38,815 nucleotides of DNA from a virus. The stretch is from positions 1-38,815 of IMG/VR virus record IMGVR_UViG_3300011416_000022; one strand, given 5' to 3'. Each line of letters begins with the position of its first letter. Within the stretch, counting starts at the first letter, position 1. Positions 5,945 to 14,849 of this stretch are shown piece by piece. Under the pieces are notes generated by a model. That model was not told the origin of the DNA, made no database searches, and was given only the letters and a program-made list of their open reading frames with translations. The translations under genes and the position numbers were made by a program.

Positions 5945-6346
5945 ATGAAAACAGCTGATTCAAATAACGCAGGGCTGACAGGGAAGATCGTTTTTGATGA
6001 AACCACGTTCTCGGCGCGAGGTGGAGGCAAACAATGGGAAATGTTCTTGGAGTTCATGCGCCACATCGACGAAGGCAAAAAATCTCTCTACGTCGGCCCC
6101 GACTACGTTGTGATGGGCCTGGAATACTTCAATTCTCTCGAAGTCCGTCTGAGCGAGGCGGTTCAATTCGTTGACGCACTGTACAGAATCGTGGCGGAAA
6201 ATCTTAATGGCTTGTTAGATTCACACGGGCGACCACCTGGGTATGATTCTTATGAACAGGGGAAAGTTCAGGCTTATGAAGACCTGTTGACAGCCATTTC
6301 CGCCCACCGCGCAAAGCTGATGACAAAGGGCGAAGGGCGTTTGTAG
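5945..6346 (+). CDS. Hypothetical protein
   Basis: A 133-residue protein starting MKTADSNNAGLTGKIVFDET. The frame is open from 5804, but AAGGAG 8 nt before ATG 5945 selects the shorter form, and the longer one would overlap the helicase end. It has mixed alpha/beta character with a helical C terminus (YEQGKVQAYEDLLTAISAHR). No family is recognised. It lies between helicase and primase and its stop touches the primase ATG, so it is probably part of the replication operon. Confidence 0.6.
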   Translation: MKTADSNNAGLTGKIVFDETTFSARGGGKQWEMFLEFMRHIDEGKKSLYVGPDYVVMGLEYFNSLEVRLSEAVQFVDALYRIVAENLNGLLDSHGRPPGYDSYEQGKVQAYEDLLTAISAHRAKLMTKGEGRL

Positions 6347-7147
6347 ATGAGCGAGCATAAATTCATAAGAGCGACCAAAGCCTTTAAATGTAAAATATGC
6401 CGTCACGATTCGTGGTGCTCTTATGCAGACGGTCTTGGCTGGGTATGTATGCGCGTAGAAAATTCTCACCCGACAGCAAACGGGGGTTGGTGGCACAAAG
6501 ACTCGGGGGGGCCGAGCAATCCGTTTCAACTTCCAAAAGAACAACCCGTCATCGTACTGAACAATCTCGACTGCGAAAGAATTTTCTCAAACCTCATCGT
6601 CGATGTAAACATGATGGTGTCTTTCGCCGACACGATCAACGTCGATGCGTCAGCACTACGTTACCTTGATGCACGTTGGTCTCCGTATTTCAATGCGTGG
6701 GCCTTCCCGATGAAAAACGCTCAAGAAAAAATCGTGGGCATAAGACTTCGAAACGCCGAAGGAAGAAAATGGGCCGTTAGGGGATCACACCAGGGTCTCT
6801 TCATACCGAGCGGTCTTCATGATAAGACACTGATGATTTGTGAAGGCCCAACCGATACAGCCGCAGCGCTCACACTCGGATACTTCGCCGTCGGTAGACC
6901 GTCGGCAGAAACGGCGAACAACATCATTCTCGAATTTATTCGCACAAACAAAATCTCCCGCGCCATCATTGTACCGGACAACGACCCAGTCGGAATACGG
7001 GGTGCGGAAAAACTACAACTACCAATTCCCACGATCACATGGCTACCACCCACTAAAGATCTGAGAGATTTTCTGCGCAAGGGAGGAATCCGCGAAATCA
7101 TCGATTCAGCCATCCGCGACATGGTTTGGACGCTACCTAAAAAATAA
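6347..7147 (+). CDS. Zinc/TOPRIM primase-like protein
   Basis: A 266-residue protein with an N-terminal zinc-binding region (Cys15, Cys18, Cys24 and Cys34) and a TOPRIM domain: the first acidic motif is CEGPTDTAAA with Glu166, the second VPDNDP with Asp211 and Asp213. This is the arrangement of DnaG-type phage and plasmid primases, which lay down RNA primers using metal bound by the TOPRIM acids. It is short for a complete primase (T7 gp4 and DnaG carry a further N-terminal catalytic subdomain and a helicase or helicase-binding part), so the middle region (about 75-150) must supply it or a partner does. The start follows the previous stop directly. Confidence 0.75.
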   Translation: MSEHKFIRATKAFKCKICRHDSWCSYADGLGWVCMRVENSHPTANGGWWHKDSGGPSNPFQLPKEQPVIVLNNLDCERIFSNLIVDVNMMVSFADTINVDASALRYLDARWSPYFNAWAFPMKNAQEKIVGIRLRNAEGRKWAVRGSHQGLFIPSGLHDKTLMICEGPTDTAAALTLGYFAVGRPSAETANNIILEFIRTNKISRAIIVPDNDPVGIRGAEKLQLPIPTITWLPPTKDLRDFLRKGGIREIIDSAIRDMVWTLPKK

Positions 7148-7190
7148 AGTTTTTACCCAAAATTCCCACCTGCAAACTCTCCCGTAACAG

Positions 7191-7227
7191 TAAATAGTAC
7201 CACTATTTAACGGTACATAGTACCGTT
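7191..7227. promoter_or_regulatory. Two abutting 19-bp palindromes
   Basis: TAAATAGTACCACTATTTA (7191-7209; arms of 8, centre ACC) is followed, sharing one base, by AACGGTACATAGTACCGTT (7209-7227; arms of 8, centre ATA). Both contain TAGTACC. A third, weaker dyad AAAGT-TGT-ACTTT lies at 7285-7297. They sit in the 287-bp gap between replication and virion genes. With no U-run after them they look like operators rather than terminators. Confidence 0.5.
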
Positions 7228-7298
7228 GTTTCAATCTACTCCAAATTCACTTCATTTGTAGGGTGCTATTGCGCCTTATTATGTAAAGTTGTACTTTC

Positions 7299-7327
7299 TT
7301 TCCAAATGGAGAGAAAAAATATTATAC
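7299..7327 (+). promoter_or_regulatory. Weak candidate late promoter
   Basis: TTTCCA (7299-7304), 17 nt, TTATAC (7322-7327), about 100 bp before the first virion gene and downstream of the palindromes. The match is poor; the late genes may instead use a phage-specific signal I cannot recognise. Confidence 0.2.
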
Positions 7328-7434
7328 GCAGGATAGTAACATGGTTCCGCGTCAGTTGGTATTTTCTCTACACCGATCGTCTCGCCGAACACTCTCTCCG
7401 TAAGCAACTCTCCAATTTTACAAAGGACTAACCC

Positions 7435-7866
7435 ATGGCAACCCCAGCGACAAGTGTCGACGTACCAATCATAAAACATCTCACCTACGTTGGGTATAAC
7501 TGGAATGCGGTGCTTGTTCCTTCAGCCGCGTATACGGCGGCGCCGACGATTCCACAACCGCTGAATAATTTCGGTGGGACGGGAATTCTCGTCCACACCG
7601 ATATCACACTCAATGCGGGTTCGGCCGCGAATGTCACCGTATCGATTTACAACTACGACCGAGCGTCAGATAAGTATTTTCTCTTGCTCGCATCCACCGC
7701 GCTCACCGCCGTAGCGACAAACACTCTCACGGTTTATCCTGGTGCGACACCTTCGGCAAATTCGGTTGCAAACAACGTCCTGACGAAACAGTTTAAGGTC
7801 GATGTTGTTCATGGGAACTCGAATCCCATCACTTACACTATCGGAATATCCGTGTTCAGATTCTAA
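7435..7866 (+). CDS. Virion surface/decoration-like protein
   Basis: A 143-residue beta-rich protein. Its core, with alternating strands (HTDITLNAGSAANVTVSIYN, then DKYFLLLASTALTAVATNTL and VYPGATPSANSVANNVL), matches the pattern of a small beta-sandwich protein often found next to capsid genes in phages, where the strand 'KYYTLLAS...TTVLRVYPG' is typical. AAAGGA lies 8 nt before the ATG. First gene of the rightward late block. A role in decorating the capsid is inferred from pattern and position. Confidence 0.5.
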   Translation: MATPATSVDVPIIKHLTYVGYNWNAVLVPSAAYTAAPTIPQPLNNFGGTGILVHTDITLNAGSAANVTVSIYNYDRASDKYFLLLASTALTAVATNTLTVYPGATPSANSVANNVLTKQFKVDVVHGNSNPITYTIGISVFRF

Positions 7867-7891
7867 CATCACACATTCGAAGGAGTAGCAC

Positions 7892-8251
7892 ATGAAACGA
7901 CTTCTCATTTTCCTTGCCGGCACACTTTTCATGCTGGTGATTCTGTTTGCGATCGTAAATTACGAAGCCATCTCGCAGGGCTCGTGGAGCAAAATCACTT
8001 TCTCCATCAGGCAGAATTTCTGGGTTGGTCCCGGAGTAGGTCACACAGCCGCTTTTGTTGCGTTCGACATCGCCGACACGGTACGCATCCCAGGCGCGAG
8101 CACAAGCGATTCTTATTTCTTGAGCGCGAAACAAGACAGTGATTGGGCCGCACTGTCATATATTCCGAAAACCGATACGCTTATAGTTCTGCGCAATTCT
8201 CCGACAAACAATGCGCTAAATTATGTATGGCTACGTGTGACAGTGAAGTAA
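7892..8251 (+). CDS. Membrane-anchored or exported small protein
   Basis: A 119-residue protein with N-terminal charged KR, a hydrophobic helix (LLIFLAGTLFMLVILFAIV, residues about 4-22) and a beta-rich remainder. It has no clear signal-peptidase site, so it is probably anchored in the host inner membrane with the C terminus outside. The function is unknown; lysis, superinfection exclusion or a virion role are all possible. AAGGAG precedes the ATG by 7 nt and its TAA overlaps the next ATG (TAATG). Confidence 0.55.
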   Translation: MKRLLIFLAGTLFMLVILFAIVNYEAISQGSWSKITFSIRQNFWVGPGVGHTAAFVAFDIADTVRIPGASTSDSYFLSAKQDSDWAALSYIPKTDTLIVLRNSPTNNALNYVWLRVTVK

Positions 8252-8907
8252 TGCACGACGAGACTCCACAGGAGGAACCGCTCTCCAAGAAAGCGAAGTC
8301 GATGATCCGTATGCGGGAGGTGCTTCAAGAGCACAACCTCCTGCAAGTCGTCGAACGTCCGAAACGTCCAACACACCGAGTTGACGGAGTGGGCGGAATG
8401 TTTCAAATAGCCATCGGTAAGAGATGGTGGGTCCCAGATGGTGAGACAATCGAGGACGCCGTCAAACGTCAGCAGAAACCGTTCCGTGAAATGCGCGTCG
8501 ACATGGCACGCTTAAAAGCGTGGCGCGAGAAACAACTCAACGATGGAGTTGAAGATCTCACTCAGCAGGAACTCGAAATTCAAGCGACTCTTGAATCGGA
8601 GCGTTTCTATGACGCGGACGGGAAGTTACTCAAGTCAAGCGAAATTACCCCGCAGATGCGGCTCAACAAGTTTCTTTCCGCTCGAACTGCGGCGCTGTAT
8701 CAGGCATCATTTGATCTGGCGACGGGACTCTACGTGGAAAAAGAAACCAAGGGTGGCAACAAGCGCATCTATCGCACCGCACCGGAATCCTCCACACTGA
8801 AGTATCTCCTCGACCAATTACACGGCAAGCCAACAACACCGCGAGGCCGACCGGTGTCAGCAAGTCAGATCCCCGACAACGACGATCTGGAGGTCCGTGA
8901 AATCTAA
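8251..8907 (+). CDS. Putative terminase small subunit
   Basis: A 218-residue charged, helical protein directly before the large terminase, the usual place for the small subunit that recognises packaging sites. The C-terminal part (APESSTLKYLLDQLHGKP, then a Pro/Arg-rich tail) resembles the pattern in other phage small terminases, where a TLKYLL-x-x-x-GKP segment precedes the end. I do not see a textbook N-terminal helix-turn-helix. The frame is open from 8143, but TAATG overlap at 8251 makes MHDETPQEEP the likely start. It overlaps the terL start by 11 nt. Confidence 0.5.
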   Translation: MHDETPQEEPLSKKAKSMIRMREVLQEHNLLQVVERPKRPTHRVDGVGGMFQIAIGKRWWVPDGETIEDAVKRQQKPFREMRVDMARLKAWREKQLNDGVEDLTQQELEIQATLESERFYDADGKLLKSSEITPQMRLNKFLSARTAALYQASFDLATGLYVEKETKGGNKRIYRTAPESSTLKYLLDQLHGKPTTPRGRPVSASQIPDNDDLEVREI

Positions 8908-10462
8908 GAAGCAAATAATTGAATTACAGCCGAAACAGAAAATCGTCTATGATCTCATCGAGAGTTCGTCGACGGCTGTCATCGGCTACGGAGGTTCAAA
9001 AGGCGGGGGAAAATCGGCATTGCTACGCATGGCAATGGTACTTCGCCGGCAAAAATATCCGGGAACTCGTGGACTTCTTTTCCGGCGCACATTCCCCGAA
9101 CTCAACAAGAACCACATCCTTCGTGTGTGGGAGCAATTTCCTCAGCTTCGCAAACACTACAACAAGCAAGAGCGTGTCATCTCTTTTCCCAATGGGAGTA
9201 CACTCACCTTCGGCTATGCGGAATTCGACAGCGACATCGAACAGTATCAAGGAGATGCCTACGACGATATTTTTATCGACCAGAGCGAACAGCACTCCGA
9301 GTATGTCCTTGCTTTCCTGAAGGCAAATAACCGACCAACCGGAAGGGAACTGTCTCAGGCAAAATTCGTCCTTTCCTTCAATCCTGGCGGACCCTCACAC
9401 GGCTGGCACAAACGAAAGTTTGTGATGGGCGAACTCTCCGATGCCGAAAAGAACGAAGGCTGGGAGTTTGTCCAGGCACACGCATGGGACAACGTCGAGT
9501 GGGTGCGAGAAGAGTTGGGTAAATTAAACGTCACCCCATCCTATTTCTACAAGCAATCGGACGAATGGCGACGCGAACTTTTTCTTTCCAAAGCCAGCTA
9601 CGGTAAGACGCTTCTTGCTTTGCCGGATGAAGGAATGCGTCGCGCATATTTATGGGGAGACTGGGATATATTCTCCGGTCAGTTCTTCGACATCCGCAAA
9701 GAGATCCATACGGCTCCTCCGACCGACATCAATCCCAGTTGGGAAGTGCGCGGAGCGATCGACTTCGGTCGTACTACGACGTTCTACACTGGCACAAGAG
9801 ACCAGCACGACCGGATCATCATTGACAATGAAGTTCAGACAGAAGCGATGGTCCTCTCGGAACGCGCCACAGCGATCGGCCGCAAACTCATCGAGAAGAA
9901 AATCTATCAGTTAATGATATACGGCGATACGGACATGTTCTCCGATGATCGCTATTACAAGGGATCAGACAAATCCCCGGCGAAAGTATTCCGCGATACG
10001 TGGGATGCGATGTTCACACAAGCCGGTATCCCGGAACACGCCCCATATCTTGTCCCGGTAGCGAAGAAAAAAGAGGACAACAAGCGTTACAGACTTCAGT
10101 GCAACGAAGCATTCAAGGAATATCTTAATTTCAAACTCGACGACCAGAATCGACTCGTTGAACCTCCGCGCTTGATTGTGACCGAAGAATGTTACCGGTG
10201 GTGGAAAAATGTACCGAGTCTGATGTTCGATGAAAAGAACCCGGTGGACATCGACCCGAAAATAGGAATCGATCACGAGTATGACGCATCGAAGTATGTC
10301 GTGATGGCACTTTACAAGCCACCGGATATTGAGGAGAAATTCGACCTCAAAAGCGCGACGAGAGAACAGAGAGAAAAGTATTTCCGGGAATACCTTCAGA
10401 AGCATCTCGACAATCCGGTGGTGCCCGAAGAAGAGAGTAAGATCAACTTTACGTATTGGTGA
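8897..10462 (+). CDS. Terminase large subunit
   Basis: A 521-residue packaging motor ATPase and nuclease. Walker A is GGSKGGGKS (residues 32-40), Walker B with its following acid is DDIFIDQSEQ (123-132), and the RNase H-like nuclease has Asp289 (AIDFGRT), Asp344 (YGDTD) and Asp463 (HEYDASK). It drives DNA into the procapsid through the portal and cuts the concatemer. The start is GTG at 8897 with GGAGG very close (3 nt), inside the end of the putative small subunit. The length is usual for the family. The stop overlaps the portal ATG (TGATG). Confidence 0.92.
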   Translation: MKSKKQIIELQPKQKIVYDLIESSSTAVIGYGGSKGGGKSALLRMAMVLRRQKYPGTRGLLFRRTFPELNKNHILRVWEQFPQLRKHYNKQERVISFPNGSTLTFGYAEFDSDIEQYQGDAYDDIFIDQSEQHSEYVLAFLKANNRPTGRELSQAKFVLSFNPGGPSHGWHKRKFVMGELSDAEKNEGWEFVQAHAWDNVEWVREELGKLNVTPSYFYKQSDEWRRELFLSKASYGKTLLALPDEGMRRAYLWGDWDIFSGQFFDIRKEIHTAPPTDINPSWEVRGAIDFGRTTTFYTGTRDQHDRIIIDNEVQTEAMVLSERATAIGRKLIEKKIYQLMIYGDTDMFSDDRYYKGSDKSPAKVFRDTWDAMFTQAGIPEHAPYLVPVAKKKEDNKRYRLQCNEAFKEYLNFKLDDQNRLVEPPRLIVTEECYRWWKNVPSLMFDEKNPVDIDPKIGIDHEYDASKYVVMALYKPPDIEEKFDLKSATREQREKYFREYLQKHLDNPVVPEEESKINFTYW

Positions 10463-12654
10463 TGGCACTTTTCGACAAACTATCCCAAAGCTATGAACGA
10501 GCCAAGGCGACAGTCGGACTCCCGAACAAGGTGACGAGCATTCCAATCGTTCCTACAGAGCCAGATAAGTCGCCGGCGATGCTCATCGAGATGGTGGCTG
10601 ACGCCGAACAATACCGGTCACAGTTTTATTTCAACAGGCTCGGCTATCAAGACGGAAGCCCGCGCGCGATTGATCCGATAATTTTCTGGGCATACTGTCA
10701 TCTTCTGGAGACCGGGGATCACTGGAGAGTATGGGGGACACGTATACGCGAGAAGGAAAAAGATGCGTGGCGAGCCGAATTGATTGAGAATGAAATCGGT
10801 CAGCAAATCCGCGTGAAGTCAACATATCTGACAGCGAACTGGCACGCCTTCACCGTCACACCGAACGTCGCACACATCAACGAAATTCTTCAGCAAGACC
10901 AGAAGATGACCGGCTGGACCGGCATCACTGTTGAAATTGCCAAGCGAATGGCGAAATACGGGACCACTATTGTCAAATCGGTGATGAACTTCGACATTGA
11001 CCCTCGAGGCATCGCGACAGAAATAATTTGCGACAATGCAGGGGTACTGGTTTCGCCATTCACGACAGGAATCAGCAAGGAAAAGGGATGCTGGTATATT
11101 GCGCACCGTTCCTTCCAGCCTATCTGGCGCATCAATCAGTTGCACGCCAAGGATATGACAAACCTCGGGGTGGATATATCCCAGATAAAATCCGTCTCCG
11201 TCGACAAGCGCTATACGACGGACAAGGTATCGACATATCTTACGGCGCCGAACACATATAATTACACGCGCTCACAGGCGACCGAATATATCGAATTCTA
11301 TCTTGACGATTTCACTGAAGTTGACAATCCGTTCAATCAGCAGGAGTTTGCCGCCTCGATCTCGGATATCACACAGGGCGGCCAGCCGCCGGTGAACCCG
11401 TCCTCCAATCACCAGGCGATGATTGAGAATTATCTGCGCTATATGAGCGAGAAGAATTCTCTGGCCGCCCATCCGAGCACAACAGTTGAAGATCATCAGA
11501 TGCTTGATCTTATCAATGAGCGGATCGGTAAGCAAATCGAAATGCACATGCGCTACCGCCTTGACGGCAAGACACTCCAAAACCCCAATGGTCGGAAAAT
11601 GGTTATGGCTGGTGGCGTCGTCGTCCAAGACGTGCCGAACCCTTTCCAATTCGATTGGAGACACCTATATCACTGGATCAACTTCGAAGCGGTCGATGGT
11701 CAGCTGTGGGGTCGCGGTCTTGCTGAAATCCTATGGTCGACGAACAAATCGCTTGACCTGATGAAGAGTCGTATCGCAGACATGGGTCTGTTCGCCGTTC
11801 CCGAAACATGGCTTTCGGTTGACAACAAACCACTCTTCGGCGGGAAAGATAAGTACGAGAAAGATCCGACGAAGATCAAATACTACGTCGGCTCACCACC
11901 CTCGTTCCCGCAATCACGTTCTCCAATGGAGTTCCTCCAGATATTTAAGATGGATAAAGAATCAGCTGCAAGGGAGAACGCTGTCAACGCGACGACGTAC
12001 GGCGAAGATCCCGGAGCGGACATCTCCGGCAAAGCGATCAGTATTCTTACCGACCAGAATGCGATTCTCGTCACCGGCGAAGCAAACACGAACTTCGGTT
12101 CGGGTGTAGAGAGTATCATCGAAACCCGGCTCAAAATGATGAAACAGTTCTACACCGAAGATAGGTTGTACCGGATCGAAGGTCAGTACGTCCCAGTGAA
12201 TGTGTCGCAGATCCTCACCGAGCAACCGGTCGTCGAGAACGACGAAGTGTTGAAAGACCCAGAGACCGGTCAGCCGATCATGAGGCCGATCCCGGACTTA
12301 GAAGTATCTGTGAAGCCGGGTTCAAATCTGCCGAATGCGTGGGAAGAGGATCTCTCGCTCGTCATCAAGATAGCCACAAGTCTTCCGCCGCGGTCGGATG
12401 GATCGATGATTATACCCGACGTTGCTATTTATGATAAACTTGCCGAGCGGTATCCCGAGTTCGCGCCTGGCGGGAAATATCGTATAGCTAACCAGGCAAC
12501 GAAGATCGGTATGCAAGTATTACAACAGCAAGAAGCGCAGAGAGCGCAAGAGCAAGAACAACAGAAGGTTGTTGCGAGCGTCGCCAAGAGCAATTTCCGT
12601 TCGAAGCTCAAAGAAATGACGCAACAACCCGAGCCGTCAAACGGAAACCAATAA
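10462..12654 (+). CDS. Portal protein
   Basis: A 730-residue protein at the packaging vertex: the dodecameric channel that binds terminase and the connectors. Position after terL, size similar to P22-type portals (about 725) and sequence features support it: the helical N terminus, a long conserved region with RHLYHWINFEAVDGQLWGRG, EILWSTNKSLDLMKSRIADM, a GEDPGADISGKAISILTDQN stretch and a Gln/Glu-rich C-terminal helix (QVLQQQEAQRAQEQEQQ), like the barrel helix of long portals. TTG and GTG codons at 10456 and 10459 are in frame, but ATG 10462 overlaps the terL stop and is the simplest start. Confidence 0.82.
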   Translation: MALFDKLSQSYERAKATVGLPNKVTSIPIVPTEPDKSPAMLIEMVADAEQYRSQFYFNRLGYQDGSPRAIDPIIFWAYCHLLETGDHWRVWGTRIREKEKDAWRAELIENEIGQQIRVKSTYLTANWHAFTVTPNVAHINEILQQDQKMTGWTGITVEIAKRMAKYGTTIVKSVMNFDIDPRGIATEIICDNAGVLVSPFTTGISKEKGCWYIAHRSFQPIWRINQLHAKDMTNLGVDISQIKSVSVDKRYTTDKVSTYLTAPNTYNYTRSQATEYIEFYLDDFTEVDNPFNQQEFAASISDITQGGQPPVNPSSNHQAMIENYLRYMSEKNSLAAHPSTTVEDHQMLDLINERIGKQIEMHMRYRLDGKTLQNPNGRKMVMAGGVVVQDVPNPFQFDWRHLYHWINFEAVDGQLWGRGLAEILWSTNKSLDLMKSRIADMGLFAVPETWLSVDNKPLFGGKDKYEKDPTKIKYYVGSPPSFPQSRSPMEFLQIFKMDKESAARENAVNATTYGEDPGADISGKAISILTDQNAILVTGEANTNFGSGVESIIETRLKMMKQFYTEDRLYRIEGQYVPVNVSQILTEQPVVENDEVLKDPETGQPIMRPIPDLEVSVKPGSNLPNAWEEDLSLVIKIATSLPPRSDGSMIIPDVAIYDKLAERYPEFAPGGKYRIANQATKIGMQVLQQQEAQRAQEQEQQKVVASVAKSNFRSKLKEMTQQPEPSNGNQ

Positions 12655-12664
12655 AGGAGATTCC

Positions 12665-12994
12665 ATGGCAAAGCACAAATCAATGCCCATCGATCAGATG
12701 CCTTTTGAACCGGACGCTATTGAAACGCCGGCAGAAGTTGAACCGGAAGTTGTTGAAACACCGAGCGCACCAGCAACAACCTCTGGCTCGGTCAATCCCT
12801 TTATTCCGGAAGCACTCAAGGGAGATACGATCATCGTGAACAAGATGGCGTTCGCGAAACTCTACGGAGCCCTCCTGAAGAACAAAGCCGGATTCTATCT
12901 CGGGGTTGGAGCCAAGCGTATCATCCGCGATGTTCTGGCCGCTCCGAGCGAAGAAATCCAAGTGTATCACGAATACTTTCGGCACATCTGTTAA
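12665..12994 (+). CDS. Hypothetical head-module protein
   Basis: A 109-residue protein with a disordered acidic and Pro-rich N-terminal half (residues 1-45, many Glu and Pro) and a folded C-terminal half (NPFIPEALKGDTIIVNKMAF, FYLGVGAKRIIRDVLA). AAAGGAG lies 5-6 nt before the ATG. No family is recognised. It lies between portal and scaffold genes and so may be a head-assembly factor. Confidence 0.55.
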   Translation: MAKHKSMPIDQMPFEPDAIETPAEVEPEVVETPSAPATTSGSVNPFIPEALKGDTIIVNKMAFAKLYGALLKNKAGFYLGVGAKRIIRDVLAAPSEEIQVYHEYFRHIC

Positions 12995-13003
12995 GGAGGG
13001 TCT

Positions 13004-13177
13004 ATGCCATACGTCAGCGATAGGCAAAGGAGATGGGCACACACGGCTTCGGCGAAAAACACTGGATTCCCAACTGCGGAATATGATCGTGCGAGCAAGG
13101 GAAAGAAACTCCCCGAACGTGCAAAGTTCGGAGCGCACATAAAACAATATGCCACTCGCCGGAGAAAGCACGTATGA
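13004..13177 (+). CDS. Small conserved phage head-module protein
   Basis: A 57-residue basic protein: MPYVSDRQRRWAHTASAKNT, then EYDRASKGKKLPERAK. This matches a very common small phage protein of the type 'MPFVSKAQRRWAHTP...SKGKKLPERV', found near portal and capsid genes and without known function. AAGGAGG lies 6 nt before the ATG. Its stop overlaps the next ATG (ATGA). Confidence 0.72.
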   Translation: MPYVSDRQRRWAHTASAKNTGFPTAEYDRASKGKKLPERAKFGAHIKQYATRRRKHV

Positions 13178-13308
13178 TTATTCGTCGAGGAATCAAGCGT
13201 TCGAAACTTGTTCCACCATCTTTGGTGAAGCGAAGGAAGCCCATGCCCCTATCGGCTGATGCCGTCAAATCATGGCGGAAACGGTTCGCAAAAAGATTGA
13301 TGAGGTGA
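13174..13308 (+). CDS. Very small basic protein
   Basis: A 44-residue protein with about 15 Arg/Lys (MIIRRGIKRSKLVPPSLVKR at the N terminus, SWRKRFAKRLMR at the C terminus). It overlaps the previous gene by ATGA and its stop is one base before the next ATG, so it is fully packed in the operon. It is too short for recognition. Its charge suggests DNA or RNA contact in the head. It could be untranslated spacer, but the tight overlaps argue for a gene. Confidence 0.45.
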   Translation: MIIRRGIKRSKLVPPSLVKRRKPMPLSADAVKSWRKRFAKRLMR

Positions 13309-13309
13309 C

Positions 13310-13813
13310 ATGTACTTTCATTTTAAGGAACCCAGAGCAAGGATACCGGATATTGGGCGCGATCCGCACCGCAAGGATGCCGAGCGGAAGGCGAAAGCGA
13401 ATATCCCGAAAATGAAATTCGAGTCTGAAGGGCAACGGCGAGATTATGAGCGCGACATCCTTTCGAATCCGAGAAACATATACGGAGGTCCGCAGTTCTT
13501 CCCGCCGGTCGAGATCAAATCATTCGTCAGCGGCCATGGGGAATTAACAGACGAAGAAGAGATTGACATCATGGAACGGAAAATCAATAGTCGTTCAAGC
13601 GGAGTAGTCCCTCTTCCATGCCCGGACTGTCACCCGCTCTCACATCGTCAGCATCCAGATGAAATGGGCAACACTCCTCATTGGATTAGCTACGATATAT
13701 GTAAATGTCAGTTGTGTGGGGCTGAGAAGCCCTACAGAACGCGAAATATTCAGTTCGACATTCCAACGGTCACAAGCCGCATGTCGAACACATCAATAAT
13801 CCCACAAGGATAG
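13310..13813 (+). CDS. Hypothetical protein with Cys/His cluster
   Basis: A 167-residue protein starting MYFHFKEPRARIPDIG. The C-terminal third holds PCPDCHPLSHRQH and a later CKCQLCG, together a plausible zinc site of CxxC type. The N-terminal part is basic and likely helical. The family is unknown. It lies just before the scaffold gene, with a 1-nt gap after the previous stop. Confidence 0.55.
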   Translation: MYFHFKEPRARIPDIGRDPHRKDAERKAKANIPKMKFESEGQRRDYERDILSNPRNIYGGPQFFPPVEIKSFVSGHGELTDEEEIDIMERKINSRSSGVVPLPCPDCHPLSHRQHPDEMGNTPHWISYDICKCQLCGAEKPYRTRNIQFDIPTVTSRMSNTSIIPQG

Positions 13814-13817
13814 CACC

Positions 13818-14834
13818 ATGCCAGATCCAATCCAAACACCGACGGTGACGCCACAAGCGCCCGTCGCGCCTACCGAACCGGCTGTGCAACCGGTTCCAGC
13901 GCCACAAGCGCCGGCATCAGCACCAGTAGCACCGGTTACGGAACCAGTTGCGTTTCTTAACCAGGAAGATATTCAAGCGCTTCAGAACTACATCATCCAA
14001 GAAAATGGTGAGTTCGTCTATCGCAATCCCGAGACTTCCACAGTTTACAAGGGGAAGACCGCGGGAGAAGTAATTCAGCAGATGTTAAAGGGAATAGCCG
14101 AGAAGGACCGCATCATTGAGTCCAACAGAACCCCGCTTAGAGGAGCGACGCCTCCTACCAGAACGGGCCAGCCACAACCTCAGCAACAGCCACAAGCTGT
14201 CGAGGGAGGGCTTCCTATACCGCCTGACCAGACACAAATCCGGCAAACGGTATACGATAGGCTCCTGAAGGAGACAGGCATTGACCCGAGATACCTCAAG
14301 CTGTCTGATACCGCACAGGAATGGAAGGACCTCGAGATTGAACTCGGGGCCGTCCGCGCGTCCGCTCTTTATCAAGAGCGAAAGGATTTTATTCGCCGGT
14401 TCGAAGAAAACTTCAGCCATGCGATGCAGTCCGAAAATATCCGATACTTCAATGACAATCAGGGAAGTGAAGCCGTCGATTCAATTTTGGATTGGCTGGA
14501 TGAGCAAAAAATTACGCTCGATCAGGCTACGTTCGACCAACTTCTCGATCAATCGTATGAACCGGATAATGCGTGGACAAAAGAAGGTCGGCTGAAACAG
14601 GCGCAGTTCGTTCTGAATTTTCAGAAGAGCGTCGCCAAGATTAAGCCGGCCACATCAACTCCTCCATCCCCAGTGCGCGCGGCAATACAACAGGATGCGC
14701 AACCGAAGAATCTTCCTCCAGGAGTGGCTTCACCTCCAGCGGCCCCATCGCCGGCGACACCGCCGACGCAAGCGGGACCGAAGAATACAGATGAAGCCTT
14801 CGAAAACATTAAGAAGAAACTTCAAACCGCATAA
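13818..14834 (+). CDS. Scaffolding-like protein
   Basis: A 338-residue protein with a Pro/Ala/Gln-rich N terminus (about 1-45), a helical middle with acidic stretches (NFSHAMQSENIRYFNDN; ILDWLDEQKITLDQATFDQL) and a Pro-rich region before a C-terminal charged helix (TDEAFENIKKKLQTA). Low-complexity ends, helical centre and position directly before the capsid gene are typical of scaffolds, which guide procapsid assembly and leave before or during packaging; the C-terminal helix usually contacts the capsid protein. AAGGA precedes the ATG. No protease gene is seen in the window. Confidence 0.65.
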   Translation: MPDPIQTPTVTPQAPVAPTEPAVQPVPAPQAPASAPVAPVTEPVAFLNQEDIQALQNYIIQENGEFVYRNPETSTVYKGKTAGEVIQQMLKGIAEKDRIIESNRTPLRGATPPTRTGQPQPQQQPQAVEGGLPIPPDQTQIRQTVYDRLLKETGIDPRYLKLSDTAQEWKDLEIELGAVRASALYQERKDFIRRFEENFSHAMQSENIRYFNDNQGSEAVDSILDWLDEQKITLDQATFDQLLDQSYEPDNAWTKEGRLKQAQFVLNFQKSVAKIKPATSTPPSPVRAAIQQDAQPKNLPPGVASPPAAPSPATPPTQAGPKNTDEAFENIKKKLQTA

Positions 14835-14849
14835 GAAGGAGATTTAACT

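Noticed and set aside
8143-8250. Longer N terminus for the putative small terminase
   Set aside because: It would overlap the preceding gene by over 100 nt; the TAATG junction at 8251 is a better start.
9965-10546. 193-codon ORF on the minus strand
   Set aside because: It lies wholly opposite terL and portal coding sequence; composition (Leu/Arg/Phe-rich) is that of an antisense shadow.
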